In this document: positions 1 to 8,582 of the stretch, one piece after another | How positions within the stretch are numbered: position 1 is the stretch's first letter | Layout of the letters: the number at the start of each line of letters is the position of its first letter | DNA from: Hyphomicrobiaceae bacterium | Lineage (GTDB): Bacteria; Pseudomonadota; Alphaproteobacteria; Rhizobiales; Hyphomicrobiaceae | NCBI GenBank assembly: GCA_025359165.1 | Contig: JANYHG010000094.1 | Span: 1 to 54,260, forward strand | Direction: 5' to 3' | Length of the DNA: 54,260 bases | Notes under the pieces: generated by a model | The model's database searches: none | Seen by the model: the letters and a program-made list of their open reading frames with translations, nothing else | Told to the model about the DNA's origin: nothing | Program-made: the position numbers and the translations under genes

Positions 1-159
1 GATCAGCACCAGCGCCTCGGTGTCGCGAAGCCGCTCTGAGAGCACGTCGACGTCCTGGACATGATCTTTCCAGACTGTGACGTCGTGCCCCTCCAGCTTG
101 GCGAAGCAAGGCAGCGAGCGCAGCGTATCGAAGGTATCGTCGAGGATGGTGACGTTCAA
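1..159 (-). CDS. D-2-hydroxyacid dehydrogenase family protein, N-terminal 53 codons only
   Basis: The reading frame runs off the left edge, so only the N-terminus is visible. It begins LNVTILDDTFDTLRSL and continues with a segment containing HDVTVWKDHVQDVD and DTEALVLI. That pattern is typical of the N-terminal catalytic half-domain of phosphoglycerate dehydrogenase-like D-isomer specific 2-hydroxyacid dehydrogenases; the NAD-binding domain and catalytic Arg/Glu/His would lie outside the window. I chose the TTG at 157-159 because AAAGG sits nine bases upstream and no ATG is available in frame nearby. It starts 16 bases after the stop of the decarboxylase-like gene on the same strand, so the two are probably co-transcribed. 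Family assignment rests on a short segment and the substrate cannot be told. Confidence 0.6.
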   Translation of the reverse strand, partial: MNVTILDDTFDTLRSLPCFAKLEGHDVTVWKDHVQDVDVLSERLRDTEALVLI

Positions 160-175
160 GGCGAAATGCCTTTCG

Positions 176-760
176 CTATTCCGGCCAGCGCACCAGTTGC
201 TCGTCGGTCGGTGCAACGCTGGTGCGCGCCACGTTCATCATCATCGCCAGCATCGTATAGTAGCCGCCGACGCCGATCAGATCGATCACACCCGGCTCGC
301 CGAACGCGGCCACCGCGCGTGCGTACGTCACGTCGGATACACGTTTGTTGGCTTGCAGTTCGGCCGTGAAGTCGTAGGCTGCGGCCTGGATCAGGCTCAT
401 GACCACCGGTCGCCGCCCATCTGCAATCGCCGCAATAATCGCTTCGTCCAGGTTCGCTTCCCGCGCAAAGCGTGCGTGATGCAGCCACTCGAAGCTTTGC
501 GTCCATCCGCGCGCGGTCTGCAGGATGACCATTTCAGACACGTCCTTCGGCAACCGGTTGCGATAGCGTAGATAGTCGCCCATCGCTTTCGCCCGCAGCA
601 TCACCTCGGGCGAGCGCAACATCACGCAGAACGGACCGAGCGGCGGGTAGCCACGGCCCGCATTAAATGCCTCCGTCGCCTGGCGCTGCTCGTCGGTCAT
701 GTCGGCATCCACGATCGGCGGCAGACGTTCGGTGGCCTTGGACATCTGTGAATTTGACAT
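176..760 (-). CDS. Carboxymuconolactone decarboxylase (CMD/AhpD-like) family protein
   Basis: The product has 194 residues. The central stretch (EMVILQTARGWTQSFEW followed by LHHARFAREANL) matches the CMD fold signature of a helix with E..IL, an aromatic-Glu-Trp and a paired His. The C-terminal half carries the usual second helix with a conserved Gly-Val-Gly-Gly-Tyr-Tyr turn. The redox CxxC of peroxidase-type AhpD proteins is absent, so this is more likely a CMD-like hydrolase or decarboxylase relative than an alkylhydroperoxidase. The start at 760 (MSNSQMSK) has GGAG upstream; a second Met five residues later is possible. The 2-hydroxyacid dehydrogenase follows 16 bases downstream, which suggests a small catabolic operon. 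The 221 bases up to the MoxR gene form a divergent promoter region in which I see no clear motif. The precise reaction is unknown. Confidence 0.75.
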   Translation of the reverse strand: MSNSQMSKATERLPPIVDADMTDEQRQATEAFNAGRGYPPLGPFCVMLRSPEVMLRAKAMGDYLRYRNRLPKDVSEMVILQTARGWTQSFEWLHHARFAREANLDEAIIAAIADGRRPVVMSLIQAAAYDFTAELQANKRVSDVTYARAVAAFGEPGVIDLIGVGGYYTMLAMMMNVARTSVAPTDEQLVRWPE

Positions 761-981
761 GTTTTGGTTTCTCCAGCCCCTGCCTGCCCCGTGCGGCGAT
801 CGGTTCAGCACCGATTGCATCGGACTTATCCCCGCTGCGTCAAGCTGTGTTATAAGACTTTTGCTGAGGTCACCTTCATAATCTAACCACGTTTGCCCCG
901 ACACTGCCGTACCATCACCCAGCGCCGACCGCGCCGTAATTTCCCGCCCTGTAACCGAGCCCGCCCCCCAAAGATACCGTC

Positions 982-2001
982 GTGAGCACCGCCATGAGCA
1001 CCGTCGTCGAAACCACCACCGATATCGTCCCACGCATCGAAGCTGCCGCGGCCAAGATGGCGCGCGCGAAAGCCGCCGTCGGCAAGATCGTGTTCGGTCA
1101 GGAGCATGTGATCGAACGCGTGCTGGTCACAGTGCTGTCGGGCGGCCACGGACTGCTGATCGGCGTCCCCGGAACCGCCAAAACCCTGATGGTCGAAACC
1201 TTCGGCAAGGTGCTCGGTCTCGACGCCAAACGCATTCAGTTCACGCCCGACTTGATGCCGTCCGATATCGTTGGGTCCGAAGTTCTGGAGGAAGCGCAGG
1301 GCGCAGCAGGTGGCCGCCGCTCGTTCCGCTTCATCAGGGGCCCGATATTCGGCCAGTTGCTGATGGCCGACGAGATCAACCGCGCTTCGCCCAAAACTCA
1401 GTCGGCGCTGCTGCAGGCCATGCAGGAGCATCACGTCTCGGTGGCCGGTGCCCGGCACGATCTGCCGCAGCCGTTCCACGTACTCGCCACTCAAAACCCG
1501 CTGGAGCAAGAGGGCACCTATCCGCTGCCGGAAGCGCAGCTGGATCGCTTTTTGCTGCAGATCGACGTCGGCTATACCGACATAGCCGCCGAGCGCCGGA
1601 TGCTGTTCTCGACGACGGGCGTCGAAGCGGCCAAACCCGAGGCGGTCGTCTCGGCGGAGGAGTTGATGGCCATCCAGCGCCTCGTCCGCCAGATCCCGGT
1701 GCCGGACAAGGTCGTCGAGGCCATTTTGAGACTCGTTCGCGCCGCCCGGCCCGGCACTGGCCAGAGCGCGGAAACCGATCGCCTGATCGCCTGGGGTCCG
1801 GGTCCTCGCGCAAGCCAAGCTCTGATGCTCGCAATTCGTGCCAAGGCGCTTCTCGACGGTCGGCTCGCCCCATCGATCGACGACGTGATGGCGCTGGCAG
1901 ACCCGGTTCTGAAACACCGCATGGCTTTGTCGTTCTCGGCGCGCGCCGAAGGTGCCACGATGGCCGGCGTCATCGGAAATCTGACAAAGACGCTGGAGTA
2001 A
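982..2001 (+). CDS. MoxR-type AAA+ ATPase
   Basis: This is a 339-residue cytoplasmic AAA+ chaperone-like ATPase of the MoxR class. The Walker A motif GVPGTAKT lies at about residues 61-68 and Walker B ends in DE at about 130-131, followed by INRASPKTQSALL. The sensor/arginine-finger region includes ATQNPLEQEGTYPLPEAQLDRF, a hallmark of the family. The GTG at 982 gives the longest frame; the ATG at 994 is an equally plausible start and neither has a strong ribosome-binding site. The gene ends seven bases before the DUF58 gene, the standard MoxR partner. Family members are thought to help assemble or activate cofactor- or metal-containing protein complexes together with von Willebrand-type proteins; the client here is not identifiable. 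Confidence 0.93.
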   Translation: MSTAMSTVVETTTDIVPRIEAAAAKMARAKAAVGKIVFGQEHVIERVLVTVLSGGHGLLIGVPGTAKTLMVETFGKVLGLDAKRIQFTPDLMPSDIVGSEVLEEAQGAAGGRRSFRFIRGPIFGQLLMADEINRASPKTQSALLQAMQEHHVSVAGARHDLPQPFHVLATQNPLEQEGTYPLPEAQLDRFLLQIDVGYTDIAAERRMLFSTTGVEAAKPEAVVSAEELMAIQRLVRQIPVPDKVVEAILRLVRAARPGTGQSAETDRLIAWGPGPRASQALMLAIRAKALLDGRLAPSIDDVMALADPVLKHRMALSFSARAEGATMAGVIGNLTKTLE

Positions 2002-2007
2002 CGCCGC

Positions 2008-2967
2008 ATGGCGCTTCGCCCGAAGCCAGGAACGACCTCTGCCACAACGGATCGGCTGGCGCTGCTGGGCCACGAAGCGGACGGTCACGGCCTGGCCGAT
2101 CGCGTACCGGAACTGTCGCTCGAAGCGCAGCGCATCGCGTCGACCGTGGCGCATGGGGTCCACGGGCGCCGGCGTTCCGGGCCGGGTGAAAACTTCTGGC
2201 AGTTTCGCCAACTGCAGGCCGGTGATCCGACACACCTCATCGACTGGCGCCGCTCCGCCAGCTCCGATCATCTCTATATTCGCGAGCGTGAATGGGAGAC
2301 TGCGCATACCGTCTGGCTCTGGCCGGACCTGTCGCCGTCCATGGCGTTTCAAAGCCACCTCGCCGCGACCACCAAGCGCGAACGCGCCCTGGTGCTGATG
2401 TTCGCGCTCGGCGAACTGCTGATCCGCGCCGGAGAACGCATCGCCGTCATGGGCGTGACGCAGCCGTCGCAATTTCGCAAGACCACCACCAAGATCGCCG
2501 AGATGCTGTCCGCCCGTCTCAGGGATCCGAGCATAATTTCGAGTACGCCGCCCGACGAGCGTGTCGGTCGCTTCGCCTCCACCATCTGGATCTCGGATTT
2601 TCTCGATCCCATCGAGACGATCGCGCCGCGTATGCGCTCGCTGGCCGGAAACGGAACCGTCGGGCATCTCATCCAGGTGCTCGATCCGGCCGAGGAAACA
2701 CTGCCGTACTCGGGCCGTACCGAATTTCTGGGCATCGAAGGCTCGGAGCGCTGGATCGCCGATCGCGCCGAGGGGTTGCGCGCGGCCTATCAAACGCGCC
2801 TGCTGGCCCACCGCGACGAACTGGCTACACTGTGCCGTAATCTCGGCTGGTCGTTCGCCGTGCACCATACCGACAAACCCGCCACCGAACCCGTTCTTGC
2901 TCTCATCCTGCGGCTCGCTGGCCAAGACGTGACACACGCGAAACCTGCGACGACTGCCGCTGAGTAG
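2008..2967 (+). CDS. DUF58 domain-containing protein (MoxR partner)
   Basis: The protein has 319 residues and contains the DUF58 signature around residues 55-100: GRRRSGPGENFWQFRQL, then DPTHLIDWRRSASSDHLYIREREWE. The later part has a vWA-like fold, with WPDLSPSM as a degenerate metal-site segment and WISDFLDPIETI near residue 190. No obvious membrane segment is present, as in the shorter cytoplasmic DUF58 proteins. GGAG lies nine bases before the ATG at 2008, overlapping the end of the MoxR gene, so the two are co-transcribed and probably translationally linked. DUF58 proteins almost always accompany MoxR ATPases; their molecular role is not established. Confidence 0.9.
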   Translation: MALRPKPGTTSATTDRLALLGHEADGHGLADRVPELSLEAQRIASTVAHGVHGRRRSGPGENFWQFRQLQAGDPTHLIDWRRSASSDHLYIREREWETAHTVWLWPDLSPSMAFQSHLAATTKRERALVLMFALGELLIRAGERIAVMGVTQPSQFRKTTTKIAEMLSARLRDPSIISSTPPDERVGRFASTIWISDFLDPIETIAPRMRSLAGNGTVGHLIQVLDPAEETLPYSGRTEFLGIEGSERWIADRAEGLRAAYQTRLLAHRDELATLCRNLGWSFAVHHTDKPATEPVLALILRLAGQDVTHAKPATTAAE

Positions 2968-3002
2968 GCTCAATCACCCTTCCGCTGCATAGGATAAATT
3001 AG

Positions 3003-3116
3003 ATGGATAACCTCGATCGCATAACTCAAGCCCCGGCGATGATGGGGGGCAGAGCTTGCATTCGTGGCATGCGTGTGACCGTCGGCATGATCGTCGGACA
3101 AATCTTTGCTCGGTAA
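3003..3116 (+). pseudogene. Truncated DUF433 (VapB-like antitoxin family) remnant, 37 codons
   Basis: An ATG-started frame of 37 codons encodes MDNLDRITQAP, then MMGGRACIRGMRV and TVGMIVGQIFAR, then stops. This is the N-terminal part of DUF433 proteins, whose signature is G(G/R)xPCIRGMRxTV followed by a helix-turn-helix segment; complete members are about 70-80 residues and usually pair with a DUF5615 PIN-like toxin. Here the frame ends within the helix region and no toxin gene follows, so I call it a decayed remnant. It sits in the 207-base gap between the DUF58 and DUF4159 genes, on the same strand, and has no clear ribosome-binding site. It could still make a 37-residue peptide. Confidence 0.7.
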
Positions 3117-3174
3117 AACCTGACATGCTCGCATTCGCAAATCGTCTGTCGTCACTCGATCATGAGGCCACCTG

Positions 3175-6156
3175 ATGAACCTCGGCGGGCTTGCATTTCT
3201 CAATCCAGCGCTGCTGGCAGGGCTGGTGGCGTTGCCGCTGATCTGGTGGCTGTTGCGCGCGGTCCCGCCCGCCCCGGTGCGCGTGCATTTTCCGGCAACA
3301 CGCATCCTCGTCGGCCTGCCCGAGACTGAAAAGCAGTCAGACCGTACGCCCTGGTGGTTGACCGCCCTGCGCCTGCTCGCCGCAGCCGCGCTCATCTTTG
3401 CGCTCGCCGAACCGGTGTTGAACCCGACGCCACGAACCGCTCTCGCGGGCAAGGGTCCGATCGTGCTTGTCGCCGACAACGGCTGGGCTTCGGCTGCTCG
3501 CTGGTCAGACCGCCGCGCCGAAATAGACCGCCGCATCACCGAGGCCGAAGCACAGGGCCGTGCGCTCGTCATCGCGCCGACGGCCTTCACTGTGAAGGCA
3601 CCGGCGTTCCGGATCGAAGCGCCCGCACAGGCCCGTTCCACCGCCGCCGCCATCGAACCGCAACCCTTCGCCCCCGATCGCAGCCGTGCCGCCGACGCCC
3701 TTGCCGAAACACTCAGCCAACAACCCGACGCCTCCATCATCTGGCTGACCGACGGTATCGATCACGACGGCAAAACCGCAGCCTTCGCCGAGCGGCTTAA
3801 ATCGTTCGCCAAGGGTGGCTCGACCATCGTCATCGAAAACGGGGTCAATCAGGAGCCTGTGGGCGTCGCGGCCAGCCTCGGTCAAGGCGGCCGTCTCGAA
3901 GCCCATGTGATGCGCACCGACGGCGTGGAACGCCGGGGCGCGATTCATGCACTCAGCGCGCGCGGCCAGCGACTCGGCGAAATGCCGTTTACGCTGTCCG
4001 CCGGCAGCAATCGCTCGGACGTGCGCTTCGAACTGCCGCTTGAATTGCGCAATCAGGTCGCCCGCATCGAGATCGCAGGCGAGCGCTCGGCCGGTGCGGT
4101 GCATCTCCTCGACGCGCGCGCCCAGTGGCATCGCGTCGGCATACTCTCGGGTGCCAGCCGCGAACAGGCGCAGCCGCTGCTTGCGCCGCTCTATTACATC
4201 GAGCGCGCCCTGAAGCCGTTCGCCGAAATCGCCCGCGACGAGGACGCCAACCTGTCCACGGCCATCGGTGGCTTGATCAAGCGCAACATATCCGTGCTCA
4301 CGCTCGCCGACATCGGCGTGCTGCCGAAAGACATCCACGACAAGGTCGCGGCCTGGGTACGCAAGGGCGGCGTACTCGTCCGCTTCGCCGGCCCGCGCCT
4401 GGAAAACGGTGGTGACGATTTAATCCCTGCAGCCTTGCGTGCTGGCGGCCGCACTCTTGGCGGCGCACTGTCATGGTCGACGCCGCAGCCGCTCGCGCCT
4501 TTCACGGACGACAGCCTGTTCGCCGGTCTGGCGGCCCAACCCGACGTGCTGGTCAACCGGCAGGTGCTGGCCGATCCGGCAAAGCTCGGCAACGACGTCA
4601 AAATTCTCGCCCGCTTAAAAGATGGCACGCCGCTCGTCACCAGCATCAGGCGCGGCGAGGGGCAACTCGTGCTCTTCCACATCACCGCCAACTCGGACTG
4701 GTCGAACCTGCCCCTCTCAGGTCTGTTCGTGGAAATGCTTCGCCGCATCGCCACTCTCGGCAAGCCCGGCGGTGTCGGCGACGTAACCGCAGACGATCCG
4801 ATCACCAGCAATACTGCCGATCAGGTCGCCGCTGAAACCGCCGAAGTGCTCGCGCCTACCCAGGTGCTCGACGGCTACGGTATCTTGAAACCGCCGCCGC
4901 CCACGGCGCAGGCGATCACCGCGCGCGAACTGGCAGAAGCCAAATCATCAGCCGAGCATCCGCCGGGTCTGTATGGTCCGGCAGCCAGCCCGCGATCGCT
5001 CAATCTACTGTCCGCCAAGACCGTGCTCGCAGCGTTGCCGCCATTGCCTCCCGGTTTCCAGCGCCGCGCGATCGAAGGCAGCTCCGCCCGTCCTCTGAAG
5101 CCGCATCTCTTGACGCTAGGGCTCGCCTTGCTGCTCATCGATATTCTCGCCACGCTGTGGCTGTCCGGCGCGTTCGGTGCCTTCCCGCGCAAAGCTGCCG
5201 CACAAGCCTCCCTGCTCGCAGTTTTCCTATTGACCGGCGCAACGATCGGAAGCTTGCAGGTCGATGCATTGCCGGTGATCGACACATCGATGCGGCCGCA
5301 GACCACGCTTCAACTGGCCCAGTTCTATCCCCAAGCGCCGCAACAGAACCGTGGTCTCAATCTGCCGCCGCCGCGTCCGTCGCGCGCTGTCCCTGCGGGT
5401 CCCGACGCGCGCGCCATCGCCTCCACGAGCCACGCCACTTTTGGTTACGTGCTGTCGGGCGATGCCGCCACCGACCAGACCAGCCAGCAAGGTCTGCGTG
5501 GCCTCGCGGCTTTTCTGAACGCGAAAACAGCCGTCGATCCGGGCGAGCCCATCGCCATCAACATCGCATCCGACGAAATCACGTTCTATCCCGTACTGTA
5601 TTGGCCGGTGCTCGCCAATGCGCAGGCGCTGCCCGAGCCGGTCCTCGCCAAGATCGACGCCTATATGAAGAACGGCGGCATGATTATTTTCGATACCCGC
5701 GACGCCGGTACCGCTCTGCCACCGGGCTTCGGTCCGCAGAACCAAGGCGGCACGCCGCTGCAGCGCCTGCTCGGCAATCTCGATCTGCCGCGCCTCGAAC
5801 CGGTGCCTGAGACCCACGTGCTCACCAAGTCGTTCTACCTGCTTCGCACATTCCCCGGCCGTTACGACAATGGGCAATTGTGGGTAGAAGCGGAGGCCCC
5901 GGCAGATAGTGGCCAGGGCCGCCAAGCCCGCCGGGTCGACGGTGTGTCGTCGATCATGGTGACATCGAACGACTTCGCCTCGGCCTGGGCGCTGGACGAT
6001 CGTAATCAGCCGCTCTACCCCGTCATCCCCGGCGGCGAGCGCCAGCGTGAAATGGCCTTCCGTACCGGCGTCAACATCGCCATGTACGCTCTCACTGGCA
6101 ACTACAAAGCCGACCAAGTCCACGTCCCCGCCCTGCTCGAACGCCTGGGGCAGTAA
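3175..6156 (+). CDS. DUF4159 domain-containing membrane protein with BatA-like N-terminus
   Basis: The product is 993 residues. It opens with a BatA/aerotolerance-type N-terminal segment (FLNPALLAGLVALPLIWWLLRA, then a second membrane helix near residues 63-82, ALRLLAAAALIFALAEPVL). A vWA-like or GATase-like lumenal region follows, with IIWLTDGIDHDG near residue 190. Two further membrane helices lie at about residues 645-700, and the C-terminus is a DUF4159 domain (YPVLYWPVL, GGMIIFDTRD, FPGRYDNGQLWVE). The start is supported by GAGG eight bases upstream. Proteins of this build are the usual third member of alphaproteobacterial MoxR-DUF58 clusters and are believed to work with the ATPase in envelope-linked complex assembly; the biochemical role is unknown. 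Confidence 0.88.
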   Translation: MNLGGLAFLNPALLAGLVALPLIWWLLRAVPPAPVRVHFPATRILVGLPETEKQSDRTPWWLTALRLLAAAALIFALAEPVLNPTPRTALAGKGPIVLVADNGWASAARWSDRRAEIDRRITEAEAQGRALVIAPTAFTVKAPAFRIEAPAQARSTAAAIEPQPFAPDRSRAADALAETLSQQPDASIIWLTDGIDHDGKTAAFAERLKSFAKGGSTIVIENGVNQEPVGVAASLGQGGRLEAHVMRTDGVERRGAIHALSARGQRLGEMPFTLSAGSNRSDVRFELPLELRNQVARIEIAGERSAGAVHLLDARAQWHRVGILSGASREQAQPLLAPLYYIERALKPFAEIARDEDANLSTAIGGLIKRNISVLTLADIGVLPKDIHDKVAAWVRKGGVLVRFAGPRLENGGDDLIPAALRAGGRTLGGALSWSTPQPLAPFTDDSLFAGLAAQPDVLVNRQVLADPAKLGNDVKILARLKDGTPLVTSIRRGEGQLVLFHITANSDWSNLPLSGLFVEMLRRIATLGKPGGVGDVTADDPITSNTADQVAAETAEVLAPTQVLDGYGILKPPPPTAQAITARELAEAKSSAEHPPGLYGPAASPRSLNLLSAKTVLAALPPLPPGFQRRAIEGSSARPLKPHLLTLGLALLLIDILATLWLSGAFGAFPRKAAAQASLLAVFLLTGATIGSLQVDALPVIDTSMRPQTTLQLAQFYPQAPQQNRGLNLPPPRPSRAVPAGPDARAIASTSHATFGYVLSGDAATDQTSQQGLRGLAAFLNAKTAVDPGEPIAINIASDEITFYPVLYWPVLANAQALPEPVLAKIDAYMKNGGMIIFDTRDAGTALPPGFGPQNQGGTPLQRLLGNLDLPRLEPVPETHVLTKSFYLLRTFPGRYDNGQLWVEAEAPADSGQGRQARRVDGVSSIMVTSNDFASAWALDDRNQPLYPVIPGGERQREMAFRTGVNIAMYALTGNYKADQVHVPALLERLGQ

Positions 6157-6252
6157 GATGGAACAGTTGCTCGTCCGCCCTTCGGCTCATGGTGCGCTCC
6201 TTAGTTGGGCGCGTGCGCGAGCCGACCGAAACGTTCAGCCGTCGAAAGCCAC

Positions 6253-8388
6253 ATGATGACCAACTGGACGATCGACACGTCACCGCTGTTGCCGACGCCG
6301 GTTTTCTGGGCGGCCATCGTCGTTGCCGCAGGGATGATCGGGTTCCTGCTCTACCGTCGCTCGCGGGGTGGGGCGCTGCGCGGCCTTGCGCTGGCGGCGC
6401 TGCTCGTCGCCATCGCCAATCCCACCTTGCGCGAGGAAGAACGTCAGAGCCTCGCCAACATCGCCGTGGTGGTGATGGACGAGAGCACGTCGCAAACACT
6501 CGCCGACCGGCCGGAACAGTCAGCCGCCATCCGCCGCGACCTTGAAACCAAGCTCGCAGCCATCCCCAATCTCGACGTTCGCTTCGTCTCGTCGGCAAAG
6601 CCGGGCAGCGATGGCCCGCCCGGCACCAACCTGTTCGCCGACCTCAACCGGGCGCTCGCCAACACACCGACCGACCGGCTCGCCGGTGTGATCATGGTGA
6701 CGGACGGGCAGGTCCACGATGCCCCCGCAGCCGTTGCCGCCCTCGGCTTCGACGCCCCCGTCCACACGCTGTTGACGGGCAAACCGGGTGAGTTCGACCG
6801 CCGCGTGGAAATCGTCAAATCGCCCAAATACGGCATCGTCGGCTCCACCCGCGAGATCGAAGCGCGCGTGCTGGAAACCGGTAAATCGCCCAGCGGCAGC
6901 AGCAGCGCCGTCACCTTGAAAGTGCGGCGCGAAGGCAAACCCGACGACACGATACGCACCACGATCGGTCGCACCGTCACCATCCCGATGCCGTTTCCGC
7001 ACGCCGGGCAGAATATCGTCGAACTCGAAGTCGAGCCGGTCCCCGGTGAACTCACCACCGCCAACAATCGCGTCGTCGTGGTTGCCGAGGGCGTACGCGA
7101 GAACCTGCGTGTGCTGCTGGTTTCCGGCGAACCGCACGCCGGCGAGCGCACGTGGCGCAATCTGCTGAAATCCGACGCCGCCGTCGACCTCGTGCACTTT
7201 ACGATTTTGCGGCCACCGCTGAAACAGGACGGTACGCCTATCAATCAGCTCTCGCTGATCGCCTTCCCGACGCGCGAGTTATTCTCCGACCGCATCAAGG
7301 ATTTCGACCTCATCATCTTCGACCGCTATCAGAACCGCGACAACATTCTGAACCCGATCTATTACGACAACATCGCCAAATACGTGGAGAACGGCGGCGC
7401 TCTGCTGATCGCCGCCGGCGACGATTTTGCGACGCCGCAGAGCATCGCCAACACCATGCTAGCGCCCGTGTTGCCTGCGCAGCCAACCAGTCGCGTTATC
7501 GAACGCGCCTTCCGCGCTCACCTCAGCACCGATGGCATCAAGCATCCCGTCACACGCGGCCTTGCCGGTTCCACCAGTGCGACCGGCGATCCCAAGCAGC
7601 CGACCTGGGGCCAGTGGTTCCGGCAAGTCGATGTGCAGACCGCGCGGGGCCGCAACTTGATGACCGGCATCGACGACAAGCCGTTGCTCGTTTTGGATCG
7701 CAAGGGCAAAGGCCGCGTCGCCTTGTTGGCCTCGGATCAGGCATGGCTATGGGCTCGCGGCTACGACGGCGGCGGCCCGCACACGGATTTCCTGCGCCGC
7801 CTCGCCCATTGGCTGATGAAGGAGCCCGATCTCGAAGAGGAGCGTCTGCTCGCCTCGGCCAAGGGCTTGAAGTTGACAATCGAGCGTCGCAGCATGGACG
7901 AAACGGTGCGGCCGGTGACGCTGTCGGAACCCGGTGGCCAAACCTCGACGGTCACGCTGGAGAAAGCGACGCCGGGTCTGTGGCGCTCGACACTGGATGT
8001 CAAAACACCTGGACTCTACAAGTTGCAAACGCCGTCGACCGCTGGGCAGCTCACCGCCGTTGCGCTCGCTGGTATCGACGACCCCAAGGAAATGAGTGAA
8101 GTCGTCGCCACCGACGAAAAGATGAAGCCGATCGCGAACGCCAGTGGCGGCGGCGTGTTCTGGACGCGCGGCAACGGGCTGCTTTCTTCGACGACCGGAG
8201 TCGATCTGCCACGCATTTCCATGCTGCAGAATGCACAGGTGTTGGCTGGCAGCGGGTGGCTCGGACTCAAGGACCGCGAGGCGTTCGTCACCAAGGGCGT
8301 CAAGGTGACGCCGATGTTCACCGGCATCGCCGCGCTGGCCGGTCTGCTCGCGCTGATTGCCCTAGCCTGGTGGCGCGAAGGACGGTGA
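6253..8388 (+). CDS. Large membrane-anchored protein with vWA/GATase-like periplasmic region (MoxR cluster)
   Basis: The protein is 711 residues from the ATG at 6253 (a second ATG follows immediately at 6256). Two N-terminal membrane helices (PVFWAAIVVAAGMIGFLLY and LRGLALAALLVAIANP) precede a long periplasmic part, and a final helix is at about residues 685-705 (FTGIAALAGLLALIALAWW). The region near residues 70-170 is vWA-like (VVVMDESTSQ, GVIMVTDGQVHDA) and the middle has a glutamine-amidotransferase-like fold (LIIFDRYQNRDNI, GGALLIAAGDDF). An in-frame extension to a TTG at 6205 exists but lacks a ribosome-binding site. It closes the MoxR-DUF58-DUF4159 cluster and is the expected last partner there. 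The function of the complex is unknown. Confidence 0.82.
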   Translation: MMTNWTIDTSPLLPTPVFWAAIVVAAGMIGFLLYRRSRGGALRGLALAALLVAIANPTLREEERQSLANIAVVVMDESTSQTLADRPEQSAAIRRDLETKLAAIPNLDVRFVSSAKPGSDGPPGTNLFADLNRALANTPTDRLAGVIMVTDGQVHDAPAAVAALGFDAPVHTLLTGKPGEFDRRVEIVKSPKYGIVGSTREIEARVLETGKSPSGSSSAVTLKVRREGKPDDTIRTTIGRTVTIPMPFPHAGQNIVELEVEPVPGELTTANNRVVVVAEGVRENLRVLLVSGEPHAGERTWRNLLKSDAAVDLVHFTILRPPLKQDGTPINQLSLIAFPTRELFSDRIKDFDLIIFDRYQNRDNILNPIYYDNIAKYVENGGALLIAAGDDFATPQSIANTMLAPVLPAQPTSRVIERAFRAHLSTDGIKHPVTRGLAGSTSATGDPKQPTWGQWFRQVDVQTARGRNLMTGIDDKPLLVLDRKGKGRVALLASDQAWLWARGYDGGGPHTDFLRRLAHWLMKEPDLEEERLLASAKGLKLTIERRSMDETVRPVTLSEPGGQTSTVTLEKATPGLWRSTLDVKTPGLYKLQTPSTAGQLTAVALAGIDDPKEMSEVVATDEKMKPIANASGGGVFWTRGNGLLSSTTGVDLPRISMLQNAQVLAGSGWLGLKDREAFVTKGVKVTPMFTGIAALAGLLALIALAWWREGR

Positions 8389-8447
8389 GAGCCGTCATTT
8401 AAACTGTGGAGCTTTTGCTTGACCGTCGCGTAATGCCGCGTGAGGTT

Positions 8448-8539
8448 TTGTAGGTTGGGTCAAGCCATTGCGCGACCCGACATCGCTTGCTCCCTGCCGT
8501 AATGTTGGGTCGCGCCGAAACGCTTGACCCAACCTACAA
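8448..8539. repeat. Nested intergenic palindrome (two concentric inverted repeats)
   Basis: The outer arms TTGTAGGTTGGGTCAAG (8448-8464) and its exact reverse complement (8523-8539) are 17 bases each. Inside them GCGCGACCCGACAT (8470-8483) pairs with ATGTTGGGTCGCGC (8502-8515) with one mismatch. Both arms share the GTTGGGTC/GACCC core, so the element looks like a head-to-head pair of a short dispersed repeat. It lies between the convergent 3' ends of the membrane-protein gene and accA, where it could form a strong hairpin in either transcript. There is no T-tract at either side, so a plain intrinsic terminator is not supported. Confidence 0.8.
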
Positions 8540-8582
8540 GTCGCTCATTTATTTCGCTCATCGGTAGTAGGCGACATCAGCC

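Noticed and set aside
883-2973. A 696-codon minus-strand open frame opposite the MoxR and DUF58 genes
   Set aside because: It has no recognisable motif, is rich in His, Arg and Gln as expected for antisense of GC-rich genes, and lies over two well-supported plus-strand genes.
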